A DNA stretch of 35,870 bases, taken from positions 1-35,870 of the forward strand of contig JAUXWC010000221.1 of assembly GCA_030685025.1 (NCBI GenBank), given 5' to 3'. A program made the position numbers and the translations under genes. Position 1 is the first letter of the stretch, and each line of letters starts with the position of its first letter. The stretch is from Rhodoferax sp. GTDB lineage: Bacteria > Pseudomonadota > Gammaproteobacteria > Burkholderiales > Burkholderiaceae_C. Shown piece after piece: positions 16,883 to 27,408 of the stretch. The notes below the pieces were generated by a model. It did not search any database and was not told the DNA's origin. It was given only the letters and a program-made list of their open reading frames with translations.

Positions 16883-18193
16883 TTAAGAAGACTTGAAATT
16901 GGCCTTCTTGAGCAGCGACTCGTACTGCTGCGACATCATGTAATTCTGAACCTGTGCCATGAAATCCATGGTCACCACAACGATAATCAAAAGCGAGGTG
17001 CCACCGAAGTAGAAGGGCACGTTGTACTTCAAGATCAGGAACTCCGGCAACAAACACACTGCGGTGATGTAGATCGCGCCGGCCAAGGTCAGGCGCAACA
17101 GGATCTTGTCAATGTACTTCGCGGTTTGATCGCCCGGCCGAATGCCCGGAACGAAGGCTCCGCTCTTCTTCAGGTTGTCCGCTGTTTCACGGCTGTTGAA
17201 CACCAGTGCCGTGTAAAAGAAACAGAAGAATATGATCGCCGCCGCATAAAACATGACGTAGATTGGTTGCCCTGGCGACAACGAGCTGGCGATATCCTTC
17301 AGCCAACGCATCGACTCACCCGCGCTGAACCAGCCCACCACCGTCGCGGGCAGCAGAATGATCGAGGAAGCAAAAATCGGAGGGATCACACCCGCCATAT
17401 TCAGCTTCAGCGGCAAATGCGAGGACTGGCCACCATAGACTTTGTTACCAACTTGCCGCCTGGCATAGTTGACCAGGATCTTGCGCTGCCCCCGCTCGAC
17501 AAACACCACAAACCAGGTGACACCGCACACGGCCACAATGATCACCAACGCCACGAAATAACTCATCGCGCCAGTGCGCACCAACTCCAGCAAACCACCT
17601 ATGGCGCTGGGCAAGCCGGCCGCAATACCGGCAAAGATCAGTATCGAAATGCCGTTACCAAGACCCCGCTCAGTAATTTGTTCACCCAACCACATCAGAA
17701 ACATGGTCCCCGCGGTCAAGGTGAACACCGCCGTCATCCGGAATCCGAAACCAGGTGAAATCACCAATCCGGCGGAGCTCTCCAACGCCAGGGCAATGCC
17801 CATCGACTGAAACAGCGCAAGGCCCAAGGTGCCGTAGCGGGTGTACTGCGTGATCTTGCGGCGACCTGCCTCACCCTCCTTCTTCAACTGCTCGAACGCT
17901 GGCAGAACATAGGTCAACAACTGCATCACGATCGACGCCGAAATGTAGGGCATGATGCCCAAGGCAAAGATCGTGAACCGGGACAATGCGCCGCCAGAGA
18001 ACATGTTGAACATGCCCAGGATGCCGCCCTGCTGTCCCTTGAAGAACTGCTGCAGTTGCGCCGGGTCAATTCCCGGAACCGGAATGTGCGCGCCAACGCG
18101 GTACACAACCAGCGCGAGCAGCAAAAACATCAGCCGACGACGCAGGTCGCCGAATTTGCCTGTTTTTGCCAGTTGAGTCGCGTTAGTGGCCAC
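16883..18193 (-). CDS. secY: Preprotein translocase subunit SecY
   Basis: Channel subunit of the SecYEG translocon, 436 residues with ten predicted membrane helices. Hallmarks are [14 protein letters not shown], the first periplasmic plug region with [39 protein letters not shown] and the C-terminal [12 protein letters not shown] loop. The start is GTG at 18193 ([10 protein letters not shown]). It lies 27 nt after rplO, the common secY place in the spc operon. Confidence 0.97.
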   Translation of the reverse strand: MATNATQLAKTGKFGDLRRRLMFLLLALVVYRVGAHIPVPGIDPAQLQQFFKGQQGGILGMFNMFSGGALSRFTIFALGIMPYISASIVMQLLTYVLPAFEQLKKEGEAGRRKITQYTRYGTLGLALFQSMGIALALESSAGLVISPGFGFRMTAVFTLTAGTMFLMWLGEQITERGLGNGISILIFAGIAAGLPSAIGGLLELVRTGAMSYFVALVIIVAVCGVTWFVVFVERGQRKILVNYARRQVGNKVYGGQSSHLPLKLNMAGVIPPIFASSIILLPATVVGWFSAGESMRWLKDIASSLSPGQPIYVMFYAAAIIFFCFFYTALVFNSRETADNLKKSGAFVPGIRPGDQTAKYIDKILLRLTLAGAIYITAVCLLPEFLILKYNVPFYFGGTSLLIIVVVTMDFMAQVQNYMMSQQYESLLKKANFKSS

Positions 18194-18220
18194 TTGTGAT
18201 GTCTTTCGGGTAACCGATCA

Positions 18221-18652
18221 TCAGGCGACGCTGCCGCCGACCGCTTCGATGGCCGCCTTGGCACCTGCTGTCGCGCCAATGCCCGTGAGCTTGACGGACT
18301 TGGTCAATGCACCGGTTTTTATAACCTTGACAACCTTGATCAACTCGCCCACCAAGCCCGCTTGCTTGAGCGTCAACAAATCCACTTCAGTCGCGCCAAG
18401 GCGTTCCAACGAGGTCAAAGTGATCTCGGCGTTGAACTGCAAGGACTGCGACTTGAAACCACGCTTGGGCAGACGACGCTGCAAAGGCATCTGACCGCCT
18501 TCGAAGCCAACCTTATGGTAGCCGCCAGCACGGGACTTTTGACCCTTGTGACCGCGACCGGCCGTCTTGCCGAGCCCGGAGCCGATGCCACGACCGACGC
18601 GACGCTTGTAGTGCTTTGCACCGTCAGCAGGCTTGATGCCATTGAGTTCCAT
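18221..18652 (-). CDS. rplO: 50S ribosomal protein L15
   Basis: L15 of 143 residues, a late-assembly large-subunit protein. The glycine-rich N-terminal region [19 protein letters not shown], then [27 protein letters not shown], is unmistakable. The ATG at 18652 is chosen because AGAGG lies seven bases upstream; a TTG two codons earlier is less likely. Confidence 0.97.
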   Translation of the reverse strand: MELNGIKPADGAKHYKRRVGRGIGSGLGKTAGRGHKGQKSRAGGYHKVGFEGGQMPLQRRLPKRGFKSQSLQFNAEITLTSLERLGATEVDLLTLKQAGLVGELIKVVKVIKTGALTKSVKLTGIGATAGAKAAIEAVGGSVA

Positions 18653-18662
18653 CGTCAACCTC

Positions 18663-18845
18663 TTAAACCACTTTGACCAGATAACTGATCTTGTTAATCA
18701 TGCCGCGGACTTCTGGCGTGTCCACCAGTTCGCGCGTGCTGCGGATCTTGCGAAGACCCAGACCGCGGACCGTGGCGCGGTGTGATTCCTTGCAACCGAT
18801 GGGGCTGCGAATCAACTGGACTTTGACTGTTTGTTGGGTTGTCAT
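18663..18845 (-). CDS. rpmD: 50S ribosomal protein L30
   Basis: L30 of 60 residues with the pattern [25 protein letters not shown], split around its conserved IRSPIG turn, and NKISYLVKV at the C-terminus. The start at 18845 follows rpsE by 16 nt; the longer open frame upstream is only the rpsE shadow. Confidence 0.97.
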   Translation of the reverse strand: MTTQQTVKVQLIRSPIGCKESHRATVRGLGLRKIRSTRELVDTPEVRGMINKISYLVKVV

Positions 18846-18861
18846 ATTCAAGAGCTCCCGC

Positions 18862-19386
18862 TTAGACGAAGAGTTCTTCGACCGTCTTGCCGCGCTTGGC
18901 CGCCACGTCTGCCGGAGTAGTGGCGTGAGCGAGCGCGTCCAGAGTGGCACGAACCATGTTGTAAGGATTGGTGGAACCGTGGCTCTTGGCCACGATATCG
19001 GTGATGCCGATGACTTCGAACACCGCGCGCATCGGACCGCCAGCAATGATGCCAGTTCCCTTTGGCGCCGGCGCCATCATGACGTTGGCCGCACCGTGAT
19101 GGCCCATCACCTTGTGGTGAATCGAACCATTCTTGAGTGACACCTTGGTCATGTTGCGGCGGGCTTCTTCCATCGCCTTTTGCACTGCGGCTGGCACTTC
19201 TTTGGATTTGCCCTTGCCCATGCCAACGCGACCGTCGCCGTCACCCACCACGGTGAGGGCTGCAAAACCGAGAATTCGGCCGCCCTTGACCACTTTGGTG
19301 ACGCGATTGATCGCGATCATCTTTTCGCGCAGGCCGTCTTCAGGCCCTTCAGCCTTACCCTGCATCTTCGCTTGTACTTTAGCCAT
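18862..19386 (-). CDS. rpsE: 30S ribosomal protein S5
   Basis: S5 of 174 residues, involved in decoding accuracy and mRNA unwinding at entry. Conserved blocks are [20 protein letters not shown], the following [20 protein letters not shown] loop, [19 protein letters not shown] and [16 protein letters not shown]. It lies 17 nt after rplR. Confidence 0.98.
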   Translation of the reverse strand: MAKVQAKMQGKAEGPEDGLREKMIAINRVTKVVKGGRILGFAALTVVGDGDGRVGMGKGKSKEVPAAVQKAMEEARRNMTKVSLKNGSIHHKVMGHHGAANVMMAPAPKGTGIIAGGPMRAVFEVIGITDIVAKSHGSTNPYNMVRATLDALAHATTPADVAAKRGKTVEELFV

Positions 19387-19403
19387 TCTGTTTTCCGATC
19401 TGC

Positions 19404-19769
19404 TTAGAACTGCAAGCCAGCTTCGCGCGCCGCATCGGCCAACGCCTTGACGCGACCGTGGTAGGCAAAACCAGCCCGGTCAAACGCAACTTTCTCTACG
19501 CCGGCGGCTTTGGCCCTCTCCGCGACACGCCTGCCAATGAGTTGAGCGGCAGCCACATTGCTGCCCTTGCCCGAACCACCCAATGTCTTGCGCACTTCGA
19601 CCTCGGCCGTTGATGCAGTAGCCAAGACCTTGGCTCCGTCGCCAGAAATAACGCTGGCGTAAATGTGCAGGTTGGTACGATTCACGGTCAGGCGCGCCAC
19701 GCCTTGCGAGGCTATGCGGATGCGGGTCTGACGTGCCCGACGAAGACGCTGCTCTTTTTTGGTCAACAT
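19404..19769 (-). CDS. rplR: 50S ribosomal protein L18
   Basis: 5S rRNA-binding protein of 121 residues. Blocks include [40 protein letters not shown] and [26 protein letters not shown]. It lies 11 nt after rplF. Confidence 0.97.
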   Translation of the reverse strand: MLTKKEQRLRRARQTRIRIASQGVARLTVNRTNLHIYASVISGDGAKVLATASTAEVEVRKTLGGSGKGSNVAAAQLIGRRVAERAKAAGVEKVAFDRAGFAYHGRVKALADAAREAGLQF

Positions 19770-19780
19770 GATGCAGCTCC

Positions 19781-20314
19781 TTATTTCTTCTTGGTTTCTT
19801 TGATCGTGATCTTTTCGTCCGCATAGCGAATACCCTTGCCCTTGTAGGGCTCGGGCGGACGAATAGCACGAATCTCGGCAGCCACCTGACCAACGCGCTG
19901 ACGATCAGCGCCCTTGATCACGATTTCTGTCGGGGTCGGGGTTGCCACGGCGATGCCAGCGGGCATCTCTTTGTTGACAGGGTGCGAATAGCCAACCGCC
20001 AGGTTCAACTTGGCGCCTTGAGCTTGCGCCTTGTAACCCACGCCGACCAAGCTGAGTTTCTTCTCGAAACCCTTGGTGACACCAAAGACCATGTTGTTGA
20101 CCAACTGGCGCATCGTGCCACTCATGGCATCGGCCTCACGGGAATCGTTCGCCGGAACAAAAGACAACTTGCCGGCATCGCTGACGACCTTGACCAAGGC
20201 GCTTTGCGACAACGACAGTGCACCGCCAGCCGCTTTGACGCTGATCTGGTCATCCTTGAGTGACACATCCACACCTTGGGGAATGGTCACAGGCATTTTT
20301 CCTACACGGGACAT
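19781..20314 (-). CDS. rplF: 50S ribosomal protein L6
   Basis: L6 of 177 residues near the factor-binding site of the large subunit. It begins [19 protein letters not shown] and shows [24 protein letters not shown] around residue 90 and the C-terminal [19 protein letters not shown] signature. It lies 26 nt after rpsH. Confidence 0.98.
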   Translation of the reverse strand: MSRVGKMPVTIPQGVDVSLKDDQISVKAAGGALSLSQSALVKVVSDAGKLSFVPANDSREADAMSGTMRQLVNNMVFGVTKGFEKKLSLVGVGYKAQAQGAKLNLAVGYSHPVNKEMPAGIAVATPTPTEIVIKGADRQRVGQVAAEIRAIRPPEPYKGKGIRYADEKITIKETKKK

Positions 20315-20340
20315 TTTCAGTTTCTCCTCAATGTCACGCT

Positions 20341-20736
20341 TTAGGCGACGTAGCAGAGCACTTCGCCACCGACACCGGTAGCGCGCGCCTTGCGATCAGT
20401 CATCACGCCCTTGGGGGTTGTGACAATCGCCACACCGAGGCCGTTCTGGACTTGGGGAATGGCATCGCTGCCACGGTAAACACGTAAGCCGGGGCGGCTG
20501 ACACGCTCGATACGCTCGATCACGGGGCGACCCGCGTAGTACTTCAGGGCAATTTCGAGTTCGGACTTGCCGTCTTCGGTCTTGACCTTGAAGCCATCGA
20601 TGTAGCCTTCGTCTTTCAACACCTGCGCGATCGCGATCTTCACTTTGGAAGACGGCACGCTAACCGTGGTCTTGGCCACCATTTGCGCGTTGCGGATACG
20701 GGTCAACAGGTCAGCAATGGGATCACTCATGCTCAT
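20341..20736 (-). CDS. rpsH: 30S ribosomal protein S8
   Basis: S8 of 131 residues, a primary 16S-binding protein and, in E. coli, the translational repressor of the spc operon. Key blocks are [15 protein letters not shown] and the C-terminal [20 protein letters not shown] and [10 protein letters not shown]. Two ATGs lie two codons apart; the first (20736) is chosen because AGGAGA sits eight bases before it. Confidence 0.97.
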   Translation of the reverse strand: MSMSDPIADLLTRIRNAQMVAKTTVSVPSSKVKIAIAQVLKDEGYIDGFKVKTEDGKSELEIALKYYAGRPVIERIERVSRPGLRVYRGSDAIPQVQNGLGVAIVTTPKGVMTDRKARATGVGGEVLCYVA

Positions 20737-20754
20737 GTTCAGGTCTCCTGCCGC

Positions 20755-21060
20755 TTACCAGCTGGCCTTGACGATGCCGGGGATTTCCCCAGCAAAAGCC
20801 ATTTCACGAATTTTTGCGCGCGCCAGACCGAAATGCTGGAACGTGCCACGGGGGCGACCGGTGATGGAACAACGGTTGCGTTGACGCGTCGGGTTTGCAT
20901 TGCGCGGCAGCTTCTGCAAGCCCAGACGGGCTGCGGCGCGCTCTTCGTCACTGCGTTTCGCGTCATTGGCAATGCCTTTGAGTTCCGCGTGTTTCTTCGC
21001 GTACTTGGCAACCAGATTGTCGCGCTTGAGTTCGCGCTGAATTAAAGCCATTTTAGCCAC
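20755..21060 (-). CDS. rpsN: 30S ribosomal protein S14
   Basis: S14 of 101 residues, the longer form without the zinc-binding cysteines. Blocks are [32 protein letters not shown] and [19 protein letters not shown]. The start is GTG at 21060 ([11 protein letters not shown]) with GAGGTGA upstream. It lies 8 nt after rplE. Confidence 0.97.
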   Translation of the reverse strand: MAKMALIQRELKRDNLVAKYAKKHAELKGIANDAKRSDEERAAARLGLQKLPRNANPTRQRNRCSITGRPRGTFQHFGLARAKIREMAFAGEIPGIVKASW

Positions 21061-21068
21061 GGGTCACC

Positions 21069-21614
21069 TCAGTTCTTGAACGGGAAACGGAAACCCGCGA
21101 GCAGTGCCTTGCACTCTTCATCGGTCTTGGCCGTTGTGGTGATACTGATATTGAGACCACGCAAGGCGTCGACCTTGTCGTACTCAATCTCAGGGAAAAT
21201 AATCTGCTCTTTGACGCCGATGTTGTAGTTGCCGCGGCCGTCGAAGGCGCGACCAGAGATACCACGGAAGTCGCGCACACGGGGCAGCGCCACCGTCACA
21301 AAGCGATCCAGGAACTCAAACATCTGCACGCCACGCAATGTCACCATGCAGCCAATGGCCTGGTTTTCGCGGATCTTGAATCCCGCGATAGCTTTCTTGG
21401 ACATCGTGACCACAGGCTTCTGTCCCGCAATCTTGGTCAAGTCACTGACCGCATGGTCCATGACCTTCTTGTCCGCCACCGCCTCGCTCACGCCCATGTT
21501 GAGCGTGATCTTGGTCAGCCGGGGAACCTGCATCACCGACTTGTAGCCAAACTTGGCCATCAGCTCGGGAGCGACTTTTTCACGATAGTGTTGTTGCAGA
21601 CGTGCCATGCTCAT
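21069..21614 (-). CDS. rplE: 50S ribosomal protein L5
   Basis: 5S rRNA-binding protein of 181 residues with [38 protein letters not shown] and [20 protein letters not shown]. The ATG at 21614 overlaps the rplX stop by four bases (ATGA), so translation is coupled. A second ATG two codons in is an alternative. Confidence 0.97.
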   Translation of the reverse strand: MSMARLQQHYREKVAPELMAKFGYKSVMQVPRLTKITLNMGVSEAVADKKVMDHAVSDLTKIAGQKPVVTMSKKAIAGFKIRENQAIGCMVTLRGVQMFEFLDRFVTVALPRVRDFRGISGRAFDGRGNYNIGVKEQIIFPEIEYDKVDALRGLNISITTTAKTDEECKALLAGFRFPFKN

Positions 21615-21931
21615 GCCACCTTAATTTCTTCGCCACTCGACTTGTAAACGCGAACGCGCTTGCCGTCAGCCAACAGCTTGATGCCGACGCGATCAGCCTT
21701 GCCGGTGGCTGCGTTAAATATGGCCACATTGGACTGATGAATCGGCATGGCCTTTTCAACGATGCCGCCAGTCGTGCCCTTCATGGGGTTTGGCTTGGTG
21801 TGCTTCTTCACCAGATTGATGCCCTCAACCAATACATGGGAGTCATCCTTGCGCAGCGAGATCTTGCCGCGCTTGCCCTTATCGCGCCCGGTGAGCACGA
21901 TGACCTCGTCGCCTTTGCGAATCTTATTCAT
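21611..21931 (-). CDS. rplX: 50S ribosomal protein L24
   Basis: Early assembly protein of 106 residues with the KOW motif near the N-terminus ([20 protein letters not shown]) and the [20 protein letters not shown] block. It lies 9 nt after rplN and overlaps rplE by four bases. Confidence 0.97.
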   Translation of the reverse strand: MNKIRKGDEVIVLTGRDKGKRGKISLRKDDSHVLVEGINLVKKHTKPNPMKGTTGGIVEKAMPIHQSNVAIFNAATGKADRVGIKLLADGKRVRVYKSSGEEIKVA

Positions 21932-21940
21932 GGCACTTCC

Positions 21941-22309
21941 TTACAAAACTTCGGGAGCCAGCGACACGATCTTCATGAACTTCTCGGTACGCAGTTCACG
22001 CGTCACGGGCCCAAAGATACGGGTGCCAATTGGCTCCAGCTTGGCGTTAAGCAGCACCGCTGCATTGCCATCGAATTTGACCAGGGAGCCATCGCTGCGA
22101 CGGATACCCTTGGCTGTACGCACCACCACCGCACTGTAGATCTCGCCCTTCTTGACGCGACCACGGGGAGCAGCTTCCTTGATGCTAACTTTAATAATAT
22201 CGCCAACGCTTGCATAACGCCGCTTGGAGCCGCCAAGCACCTTGATGCACAGGACGGACTTGGCGCCGGTATTGTCGGCAACTTCTAGTCGAGATTCAGT
22301 CTGGATCAT
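21941..22309 (-). CDS. rplN: 50S ribosomal protein L14
   Basis: L14 of 122 residues, first gene of the spc operon here. It begins [20 protein letters not shown], followed by [19 protein letters not shown], and ends [18 protein letters not shown]. The start at 22309 replaces a longer open frame. No rpsQ (S17) precedes it. Instead there is a 349-nt spacer with a strong promoter. Confidence 0.98.
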   Translation of the reverse strand: MIQTESRLEVADNTGAKSVLCIKVLGGSKRRYASVGDIIKVSIKEAAPRGRVKKGEIYSAVVVRTAKGIRRSDGSLVKFDGNAAVLLNAKLEPIGTRIFGPVTRELRTEKFMKIVSLAPEVL

Positions 22310-22658
22310 TTCGTTTGTTCCCAACTTGCACCAGAACCCGGTTAGCCAGCCTGCGCTAGCCATCAACCTCGTTCCAGTCAGTCTTGGGCCTGTCGTCAGC
22401 ACTGCAAACCACTTGCAATGCATCCGTTAGGCGGATACTTCATGCTTTTTCAAGCGAAGCCCACTATTATGCCAAGCTATTTCGCCGCTGTCAACGGCTT
22501 TGAGCGATTGCCTACCGGGGTTCTGGCTGGCACGCCTGCAAGCCGACGCGCACAAGCCCAAGTTTGCGCTCACCTCCAATGGCGGTTGGCAGCCACTCTT
22601 AGGTGGCACGATGGCAAGCACTTACTCACAAGCCCGCCTTACGGTCCAACACCTGTTA
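22310..22658. other. 349-bp leader and spacer between rplN and glpD
   Basis: No coding sequence is supported. It contains the spc promoter (22466-22494, minus strand), so about 150 nt would be transcribed ahead of rplN. The remainder up to the glpD stop codon shows no clear hairpin-plus-T terminator and no other recognised element. Confidence 0.6.
22466..22494 (-). promoter_or_regulatory. Sigma-70 promoter of the spc-alpha ribosomal operon
   Basis: A consensus -35 TTGACA (22489-22494) and a -10 CATAAT (22466-22471) are separated by exactly 17 nt on the minus strand. The predicted start is near 22459, about 150 nt before the rplN ATG. Strength fits a ribosomal protein operon. Confidence 0.85.
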
Positions 22659-24266
22659 TCAGGCCGGTAGTCGAAGGTAGTGATGCGCCAACGCCTGGAA
22701 GGCGTCGACATCCGGATCCAGGTCGGTCTCCTCCAGAAGGATCTGGCCCACACGTCCCGCCAACGCGCCCGCCAGGCGAGCATCCAGGAACAACAATCGC
22801 GAGCGTCGCGCCAGGACATCTTCAACCGTAACGGCATATTCGCACCGGGCAGCAAAGCGAACCATCGCCTCCGTCAATCCATCGCAGAGCGTAACCTGCG
22901 CACCCGGCAGCGCCATCACCCAGTCCTGCTCATTGCCGTACGAATGAAGCCCGGGCGGTCGGCAAATGGACTGGACCGAGGCCCCCTTTTCGGGCGCGCC
23001 GAGCAACCTTAAATGCGTGGTGACGCCATCCTTTCGACGCTCCAGCAAGCCCTTGTCGGCGCAACGGCGCAAAACGTCCTCGGCCATGGCGCGGTACGTG
23101 GTCCACTTGCCGCCGGTCACCGTGACCAATCCGCTGCGGCTCACCAGCACGGTGTGCTCCCGGCTCAGGCCCTTGGTATCGTCGCCGTCGTCGTCCTGCG
23201 GTTTGACCAAGGGCCGCAGCCCGACCCAGACACTCTTGACGTCGGCGCGTGTTGGTGCGCGGCGCAGATAGCGCGCCGATTCGTTCAGGATGAAGTCCAC
23301 CTCTTCCTTGAACGGCAGCGGCTCGCGAGCCAGATCGTTGCGAGGTGTGTCGGTCGTACCCAGAATGACCTTGCCCAACCAAGGCACGGCGAACAACACG
23401 CGCCCATCTGCGGTCTTGGGCACCATCAACGCCACGTCACCACCCAGGAACTCGCGATCAACCACCATGTGCACACCCTGGCTCGGCGCCACCATCGGCT
23501 TGGTCGGGCGCCGGCCGTCGCCGCCGTTGGCGGCCCCGTCTTTTTGTCGCAGTTCGTCGACCCACACCCCTGCCGCATTGACCACGCATCGGGCCTGGAT
23601 GCGATAGCTTTGGCCGCTTTGGGTGTCCTCACACACCAGCCCCGCCACTTTGCCGCCCTGGTAGTGAAGGTCGGACGCGCGGCAGTAGTTCAACAGCAAG
23701 GCGCCACGGCTCGCCGCGGTGCGCGCCAGCGCCAAGGCCAGTCTGGCGTCATTGAACTGCCCATCCCAATACTTGACGCCACCCCGCAGGCCATCGGGCA
23801 GAGCAGTTGGCAACAAGCTCAGGGTTTCACTCCTGGTGAGAAACTCGGTCCGGCCCAAGCCGGCCTTGCCCGCCAAGGCGTCGTACATCTTCAGCCCGAT
23901 TCCATAGAACGGGGTTTCCCACCACTTGTAGGAGGGCATGATGAAGGGCAGTGGCTGCGCGAGGTGCGGCGCGTTGTCGAGCAGCGTGGTGCGCTCGCGC
24001 AGCGCTTCCCGGACCAAGGCGATATTGCCCTGCGCGAGGTAGCGCACCCCTCCATGCACCAGCTTGGTGGCACGCGATGAGGTGCCCTTTGCAAAGTCAT
24101 GCGACTCCACCAACACCACGCTAAAACCACGCGCGGCGGCATCCAGCGCCACACCGAGCCCGGTCGCCCCGCCGCCTACAACGGCCAGGTCGTACTGGCG
24201 ATTCTCGGCCAGGCGCGCCATCAGGGTTGGGCGATGCGTCAAGCTGGGCTGAGTTTCATTGACCAT
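22659..24266 (-). CDS. glpD: Aerobic glycerol-3-phosphate dehydrogenase
   Basis: FAD-dependent membrane-associated enzyme of 535 residues that oxidises sn-glycerol 3-phosphate to dihydroxyacetone phosphate and passes electrons to quinone. The dinucleotide-binding GGGATGLGVALDAAARG (31-47) is followed by the family signature GTSSRATKLVHGGVRYL (61-77). Further blocks are FYGIGLKMYDAL, KYWDGQFNDARLALALARTA, CVVNAAGVWVDEL, PWLGKVILGTTDTP and SRSGLVTVTGGKWTTYR. It lies 137 nt after the glycerol-binding protein gene, with a terminator between, and completes the glycerol pathway with GlpK. Confidence 0.97.
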   Translation of the reverse strand: MVNETQPSLTHRPTLMARLAENRQYDLAVVGGGATGLGVALDAAARGFSVVLVESHDFAKGTSSRATKLVHGGVRYLAQGNIALVREALRERTTLLDNAPHLAQPLPFIMPSYKWWETPFYGIGLKMYDALAGKAGLGRTEFLTRSETLSLLPTALPDGLRGGVKYWDGQFNDARLALALARTAASRGALLLNYCRASDLHYQGGKVAGLVCEDTQSGQSYRIQARCVVNAAGVWVDELRQKDGAANGGDGRRPTKPMVAPSQGVHMVVDREFLGGDVALMVPKTADGRVLFAVPWLGKVILGTTDTPRNDLAREPLPFKEEVDFILNESARYLRRAPTRADVKSVWVGLRPLVKPQDDDGDDTKGLSREHTVLVSRSGLVTVTGGKWTTYRAMAEDVLRRCADKGLLERRKDGVTTHLRLLGAPEKGASVQSICRPPGLHSYGNEQDWVMALPGAQVTLCDGLTEAMVRFAARCEYAVTVEDVLARRSRLLFLDARLAGALAGRVGQILLEETDLDPDVDAFQALAHHYLRLPA

Positions 24267-24334
24267 GTTTCAGGACTCTCGGCAATTCGACCGCTCTGGG
24301 GAGGCTTGTACGCGCCCCACCAGGCTGGTCACAA

Positions 24335-24368
24335 GAAAAAAGCCGTGCGGCAAAGCTGCTCACACGGC
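24335..24368 (-). terminator. Intrinsic terminator between glpV and glpD
   Basis: On the minus strand GCCGTG (24363-24368) pairs with CACGGC (24342-24347), followed by a run of six T. It lies 36 nt after the glpV stop, so expression of glpD would need read-through or its own promoter. Confidence 0.78.
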
Positions 24369-24403
24369 CACCTGTTCATGCATTGGCAATGTCAATGCAG
24401 TGC

Positions 24404-26134
24404 CTAGCGCGCTTTTCCGGCCTTCCAGGCGTTCAACAAGGCGTCATAGGCGATGGTCTCCCCCTTTGGCTTCTCGTTGGCCAGCTTGGCCCACGGTGCA
24501 CCCTTGTCACTCAACCACTTGGAAGGGTCTTGCTTAGCATTGAGCTTGGGCGGGCAAACGGCCATTCCGGCGCGCTCCAGCCGCGCCATCACATCGTCCA
24601 TCTCATTGGCCAGGTTGTCCATGGCGGCCTGGGGTGTCTTCTCGCCAGTCACCGCCACTGCCACGTTCTTCCACCAGAGCTGTGCCAGCTTGGGGTAGTC
24701 GGGCACGTTGGTCCCGGTGGGCGTCCATGCGACACGCGCCGGGCTGCGGTAGAACTCCACCAGCCCGCCGAGCTTGGGCGCCATCGCGGTCATCGCGTCC
24801 GAGCGAATGTCGCTTTCGCGGATCGGTGTCAGACCCACCATCGTCTTCTTCAGCGACGTTGTCTTCGCCGTCACGAACTGGGCGTAAAGCCAGGCGGCCG
24901 CGACCTTGTTCGCGTCGTGGCCCTTGAAGAAGGTCCACGAACCCACGTCCTGGTAGCCATTTTGCATACCCTGTTTCCAGTACGGCCCATTCGGTCCGGG
25001 AGCCATGCGCCACTTGGGTGTGCCATCCGCATTCACAACCGGCAGACCGGGCTTGACCATGTCGGCCGTGAAGGCGGTATACCAAAAGATCTGCTGCGCA
25101 ATCTGCCCTTGCGCCGGCACCGGGCCGGCTTCACCAAAGGTCATGCCGATGGCTTCCTTGGGTGAATACTTCTTCATCCAGTCGATGTATTTGGTCAAGG
25201 CATAAACCGCTGCCGGGGAATTGGTGGCACCGCCACGCGCCACCGATGCGCCCTGCGGTGTGCAACCATCGGCCGAGGCACGAATACCCCACTCGTCCAC
25301 CGGCTTGCCATTGGGAATGCCAATATCAGCCGTTCCCGCCATCGACAGCCAGGCGTCGGTAAAACGCCAGCCCAGCGAGGGGTCTTTTTTGCCGTAATCC
25401 ATGTGGCCGTAGATCGGCTTGCCGTCAATGCTCTTCACATCGTTGGTGAAGAACTCGGCGATGTCTTCGTAGGCGCTCCAGTTAAGCGGCACGCCCAGGT
25501 CATAGCCGAATTTGGCTTTGAATTTGTCCTTCAGGTCCTGTCGGGCAAACAAGTCAGCGCGGAACCAGTACAGATTGGCAAACTGCTGGTCGGGCAACTG
25601 GTAGAGCTTCTTGTCGGGTCCGGTGGTGAAGCTCAGGCCGATGAAGTCTTTCAGGTCCAGGCCCGGATTGGTGAATTCCTTGCCCGCGCCGGCCATGTAG
25701 TCGGTCAGGTTCATGACCTTGCCGTAGCGGTAGTGGGTGCCGATCAGATCCGAGTCGGTAATCCAGCCATCGTAAATCGACTTGCCCGACTGCATCGAGG
25801 TCTGCAGCTTTTCGACCACATCGCCCTCCTGAATCAAGTCATGCTTGACCTTGATGCCGGTGATTTCCTCAAACGCCTTGGCCAGCGTCTTGGACTCGTA
25901 TTCATGGGTCGTGATGGTCTCGGAGACCACCGAGATTTCCTTCACGCCTTTGGCCTGGAGCTTCTTGGCGGCATCGATAAACCACTTCAACTCGGCTGCC
26001 TGCTGCGTCTTGGACAGTGTCGAAGGCTGAAACTCGTTGTCGATCCACTTCTTGGCCGCGGCTTCGTCAGCCCAACCCTGGCTGGCCAACGCGCAGCCTA
26101 TCGCCACCGTCAATACGGAATACCGCAACTTCAT
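24404..26134 (-). CDS. glpV: Glycerol ABC transporter substrate-binding protein
   Basis: Periplasmic solute-binding protein of 576 residues, unusually large for the family 1 type but normal for the glycerol (GlpV) group. A signal peptide (MKLRYSVLTVAIGCALASQG, cut near WADE) is followed by ISVVSETITTHEYESKTLAKA, DGWITDSDLIGTHYRYGKV, QLPDQQFANLYWFRADLF and, near the end, PTGTNVPDYPKLAQLWW. The ATG at 26134 has GGAGATTGACC upstream; a TTG two codons earlier is less likely. The naming follows the Rhizobium leguminosarum GlpSTPQUV system. Gene order and neighbours glpD, glpK and glpR support glycerol as substrate. Confidence 0.9.
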   Translation of the reverse strand: MKLRYSVLTVAIGCALASQGWADEAAAKKWIDNEFQPSTLSKTQQAAELKWFIDAAKKLQAKGVKEISVVSETITTHEYESKTLAKAFEEITGIKVKHDLIQEGDVVEKLQTSMQSGKSIYDGWITDSDLIGTHYRYGKVMNLTDYMAGAGKEFTNPGLDLKDFIGLSFTTGPDKKLYQLPDQQFANLYWFRADLFARQDLKDKFKAKFGYDLGVPLNWSAYEDIAEFFTNDVKSIDGKPIYGHMDYGKKDPSLGWRFTDAWLSMAGTADIGIPNGKPVDEWGIRASADGCTPQGASVARGGATNSPAAVYALTKYIDWMKKYSPKEAIGMTFGEAGPVPAQGQIAQQIFWYTAFTADMVKPGLPVVNADGTPKWRMAPGPNGPYWKQGMQNGYQDVGSWTFFKGHDANKVAAAWLYAQFVTAKTTSLKKTMVGLTPIRESDIRSDAMTAMAPKLGGLVEFYRSPARVAWTPTGTNVPDYPKLAQLWWKNVAVAVTGEKTPQAAMDNLANEMDDVMARLERAGMAVCPPKLNAKQDPSKWLSDKGAPWAKLANEKPKGETIAYDALLNAWKAGKAR

Positions 26135-26228
26135 GGTCAATCTCCTCAGATTTGAATAACCCCTGTGGTAAAGGCTGGTACGGCTCCAGGGGGAAACGAG
26201 CCGATCCTTGATACCTGCGAACGAAACG

Positions 26229-26537
26229 CTAGCCCTTGCGCACGATCAGCGCCAACAAGCCCATGGACAGCACAAAACTGATCCAAATGGAAGGCTCGCG
26301 CTCCAGCGCCAGCCAACCGACCAACTTGCCACTGATGCCAACAAACATCAGGTTCAGGTAGGCCGCCGACAGCAAGCCGATGAACAAGCGGTCACCGCGC
26401 GTGGTCTCCAGCGGCAGAAAGCCCCGCCGCAACACCGTGGGAGACTTGATCTCCCACACCGTCATGCCTACCAGCATCAACACGATGCAGGAAAAGAAGA
26501 CCGCCACCGGCATGGTCCAGGCCATCCACTCAAACAT
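26229..26537 (-). CDS. glpU: Small membrane protein of glycerol ABC transporter (DUF2160-like)
   Basis: Integral membrane protein of 102 residues with about three hydrophobic helices (around 5-27, 50-70 and 80-98). It begins MFEWMAWTMPVAVFFSCIVL and carries a cytoplasmic-looking loop with RRGFLPLETTRGDRLFIG, the signature of DUF2160 proteins found only next to glycerol-type ABC transporters. The start at ATG 26537 is backed by GGAGGAG. It is called glpU in Rhizobium. Its mechanistic role is unknown; an accessory or stabilising subunit is possible. Confidence 0.88.
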   Translation of the reverse strand: MFEWMAWTMPVAVFFSCIVLMLVGMTVWEIKSPTVLRRGFLPLETTRGDRLFIGLLSAAYLNLMFVGISGKLVGWLALEREPSIWISFVLSMGLLALIVRKG

Positions 26538-26603
26538 GGTTTGCTCCTCCAAAACGCGCCTTGCGGGACGCCGTGCGACAAACGGACTGCTTGCTCATCG
26601 CCG

Positions 26604-27408
26604 TTACACCCGCCCCATCGCAAAACCCTTGGCGATGTAATTGCGCACGAACCAGATCACCACGGCGCCAGGCACGATCGTTAGCACCCCCGCCGCCGCC
26701 AGCGTGGCCCAGTCCATGCCTGACGCCGAGACGGTGCGGGTCATGGTTGCCACGATTGGCTTGGCATTGACGCTGGTCAGCGTGCGCGCCAGCAGTAGCT
26801 CGACCCAACTGAACATGAAGCAAAAGAACGCGGCCACGCCCACACCGGCCTTGATCAGCGGCAGAAAAATCCGGATGAAGAAGCGTGGAAACGAGTAACC
26901 GTCGATGTAGGCAGTCTCGTCAATCTCGCGCGGAATGCCGCTCATGAAGCCCTCCAGAATCCAGACCGCCAGCGGCACGTTGAACAAAAGGTGCGCCAAG
27001 GCCACGGCAATATGGGTGTCCATCAAACCAACGGTGGTGTAGAGCTGAAAGAAGGGCAACAAGAAGACGGCCGGCGGCGTCATGCGGTTGGTCAGCAACC
27101 AGAAGAACACATGTTTGTCGCCCAGGAAGCTGTAGCGAGAGAAGGCATAGGCCGCCGGCAGCGCCACTGTGATCGAAATCACCGTGTTGATGCCGACGTA
27201 AATCAGGCTGTTGATATAGCCCGAGTACCACGAGACGTCGGTCAGGATGGTCTTGTAGTTGTCCCAGGTGAAATGCTGTGGGAACAAGGAGAAGCTGACC
27301 AGGATCTCGCTATTGGTCTTGAACGACATGTTGACCATCCAGTAGATGGGCAACAAGGCAAAAACAATGTACAGCAGCAGGAACACGCTGCGTTTTTGAA
27401 ACCGTGCG

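Noticed and set aside
22310-22658. Riboswitch in the rplN leader or glpD spacer
   Set aside because: No recognisable riboswitch core was seen, only a promoter and an unstructured leader by eye.
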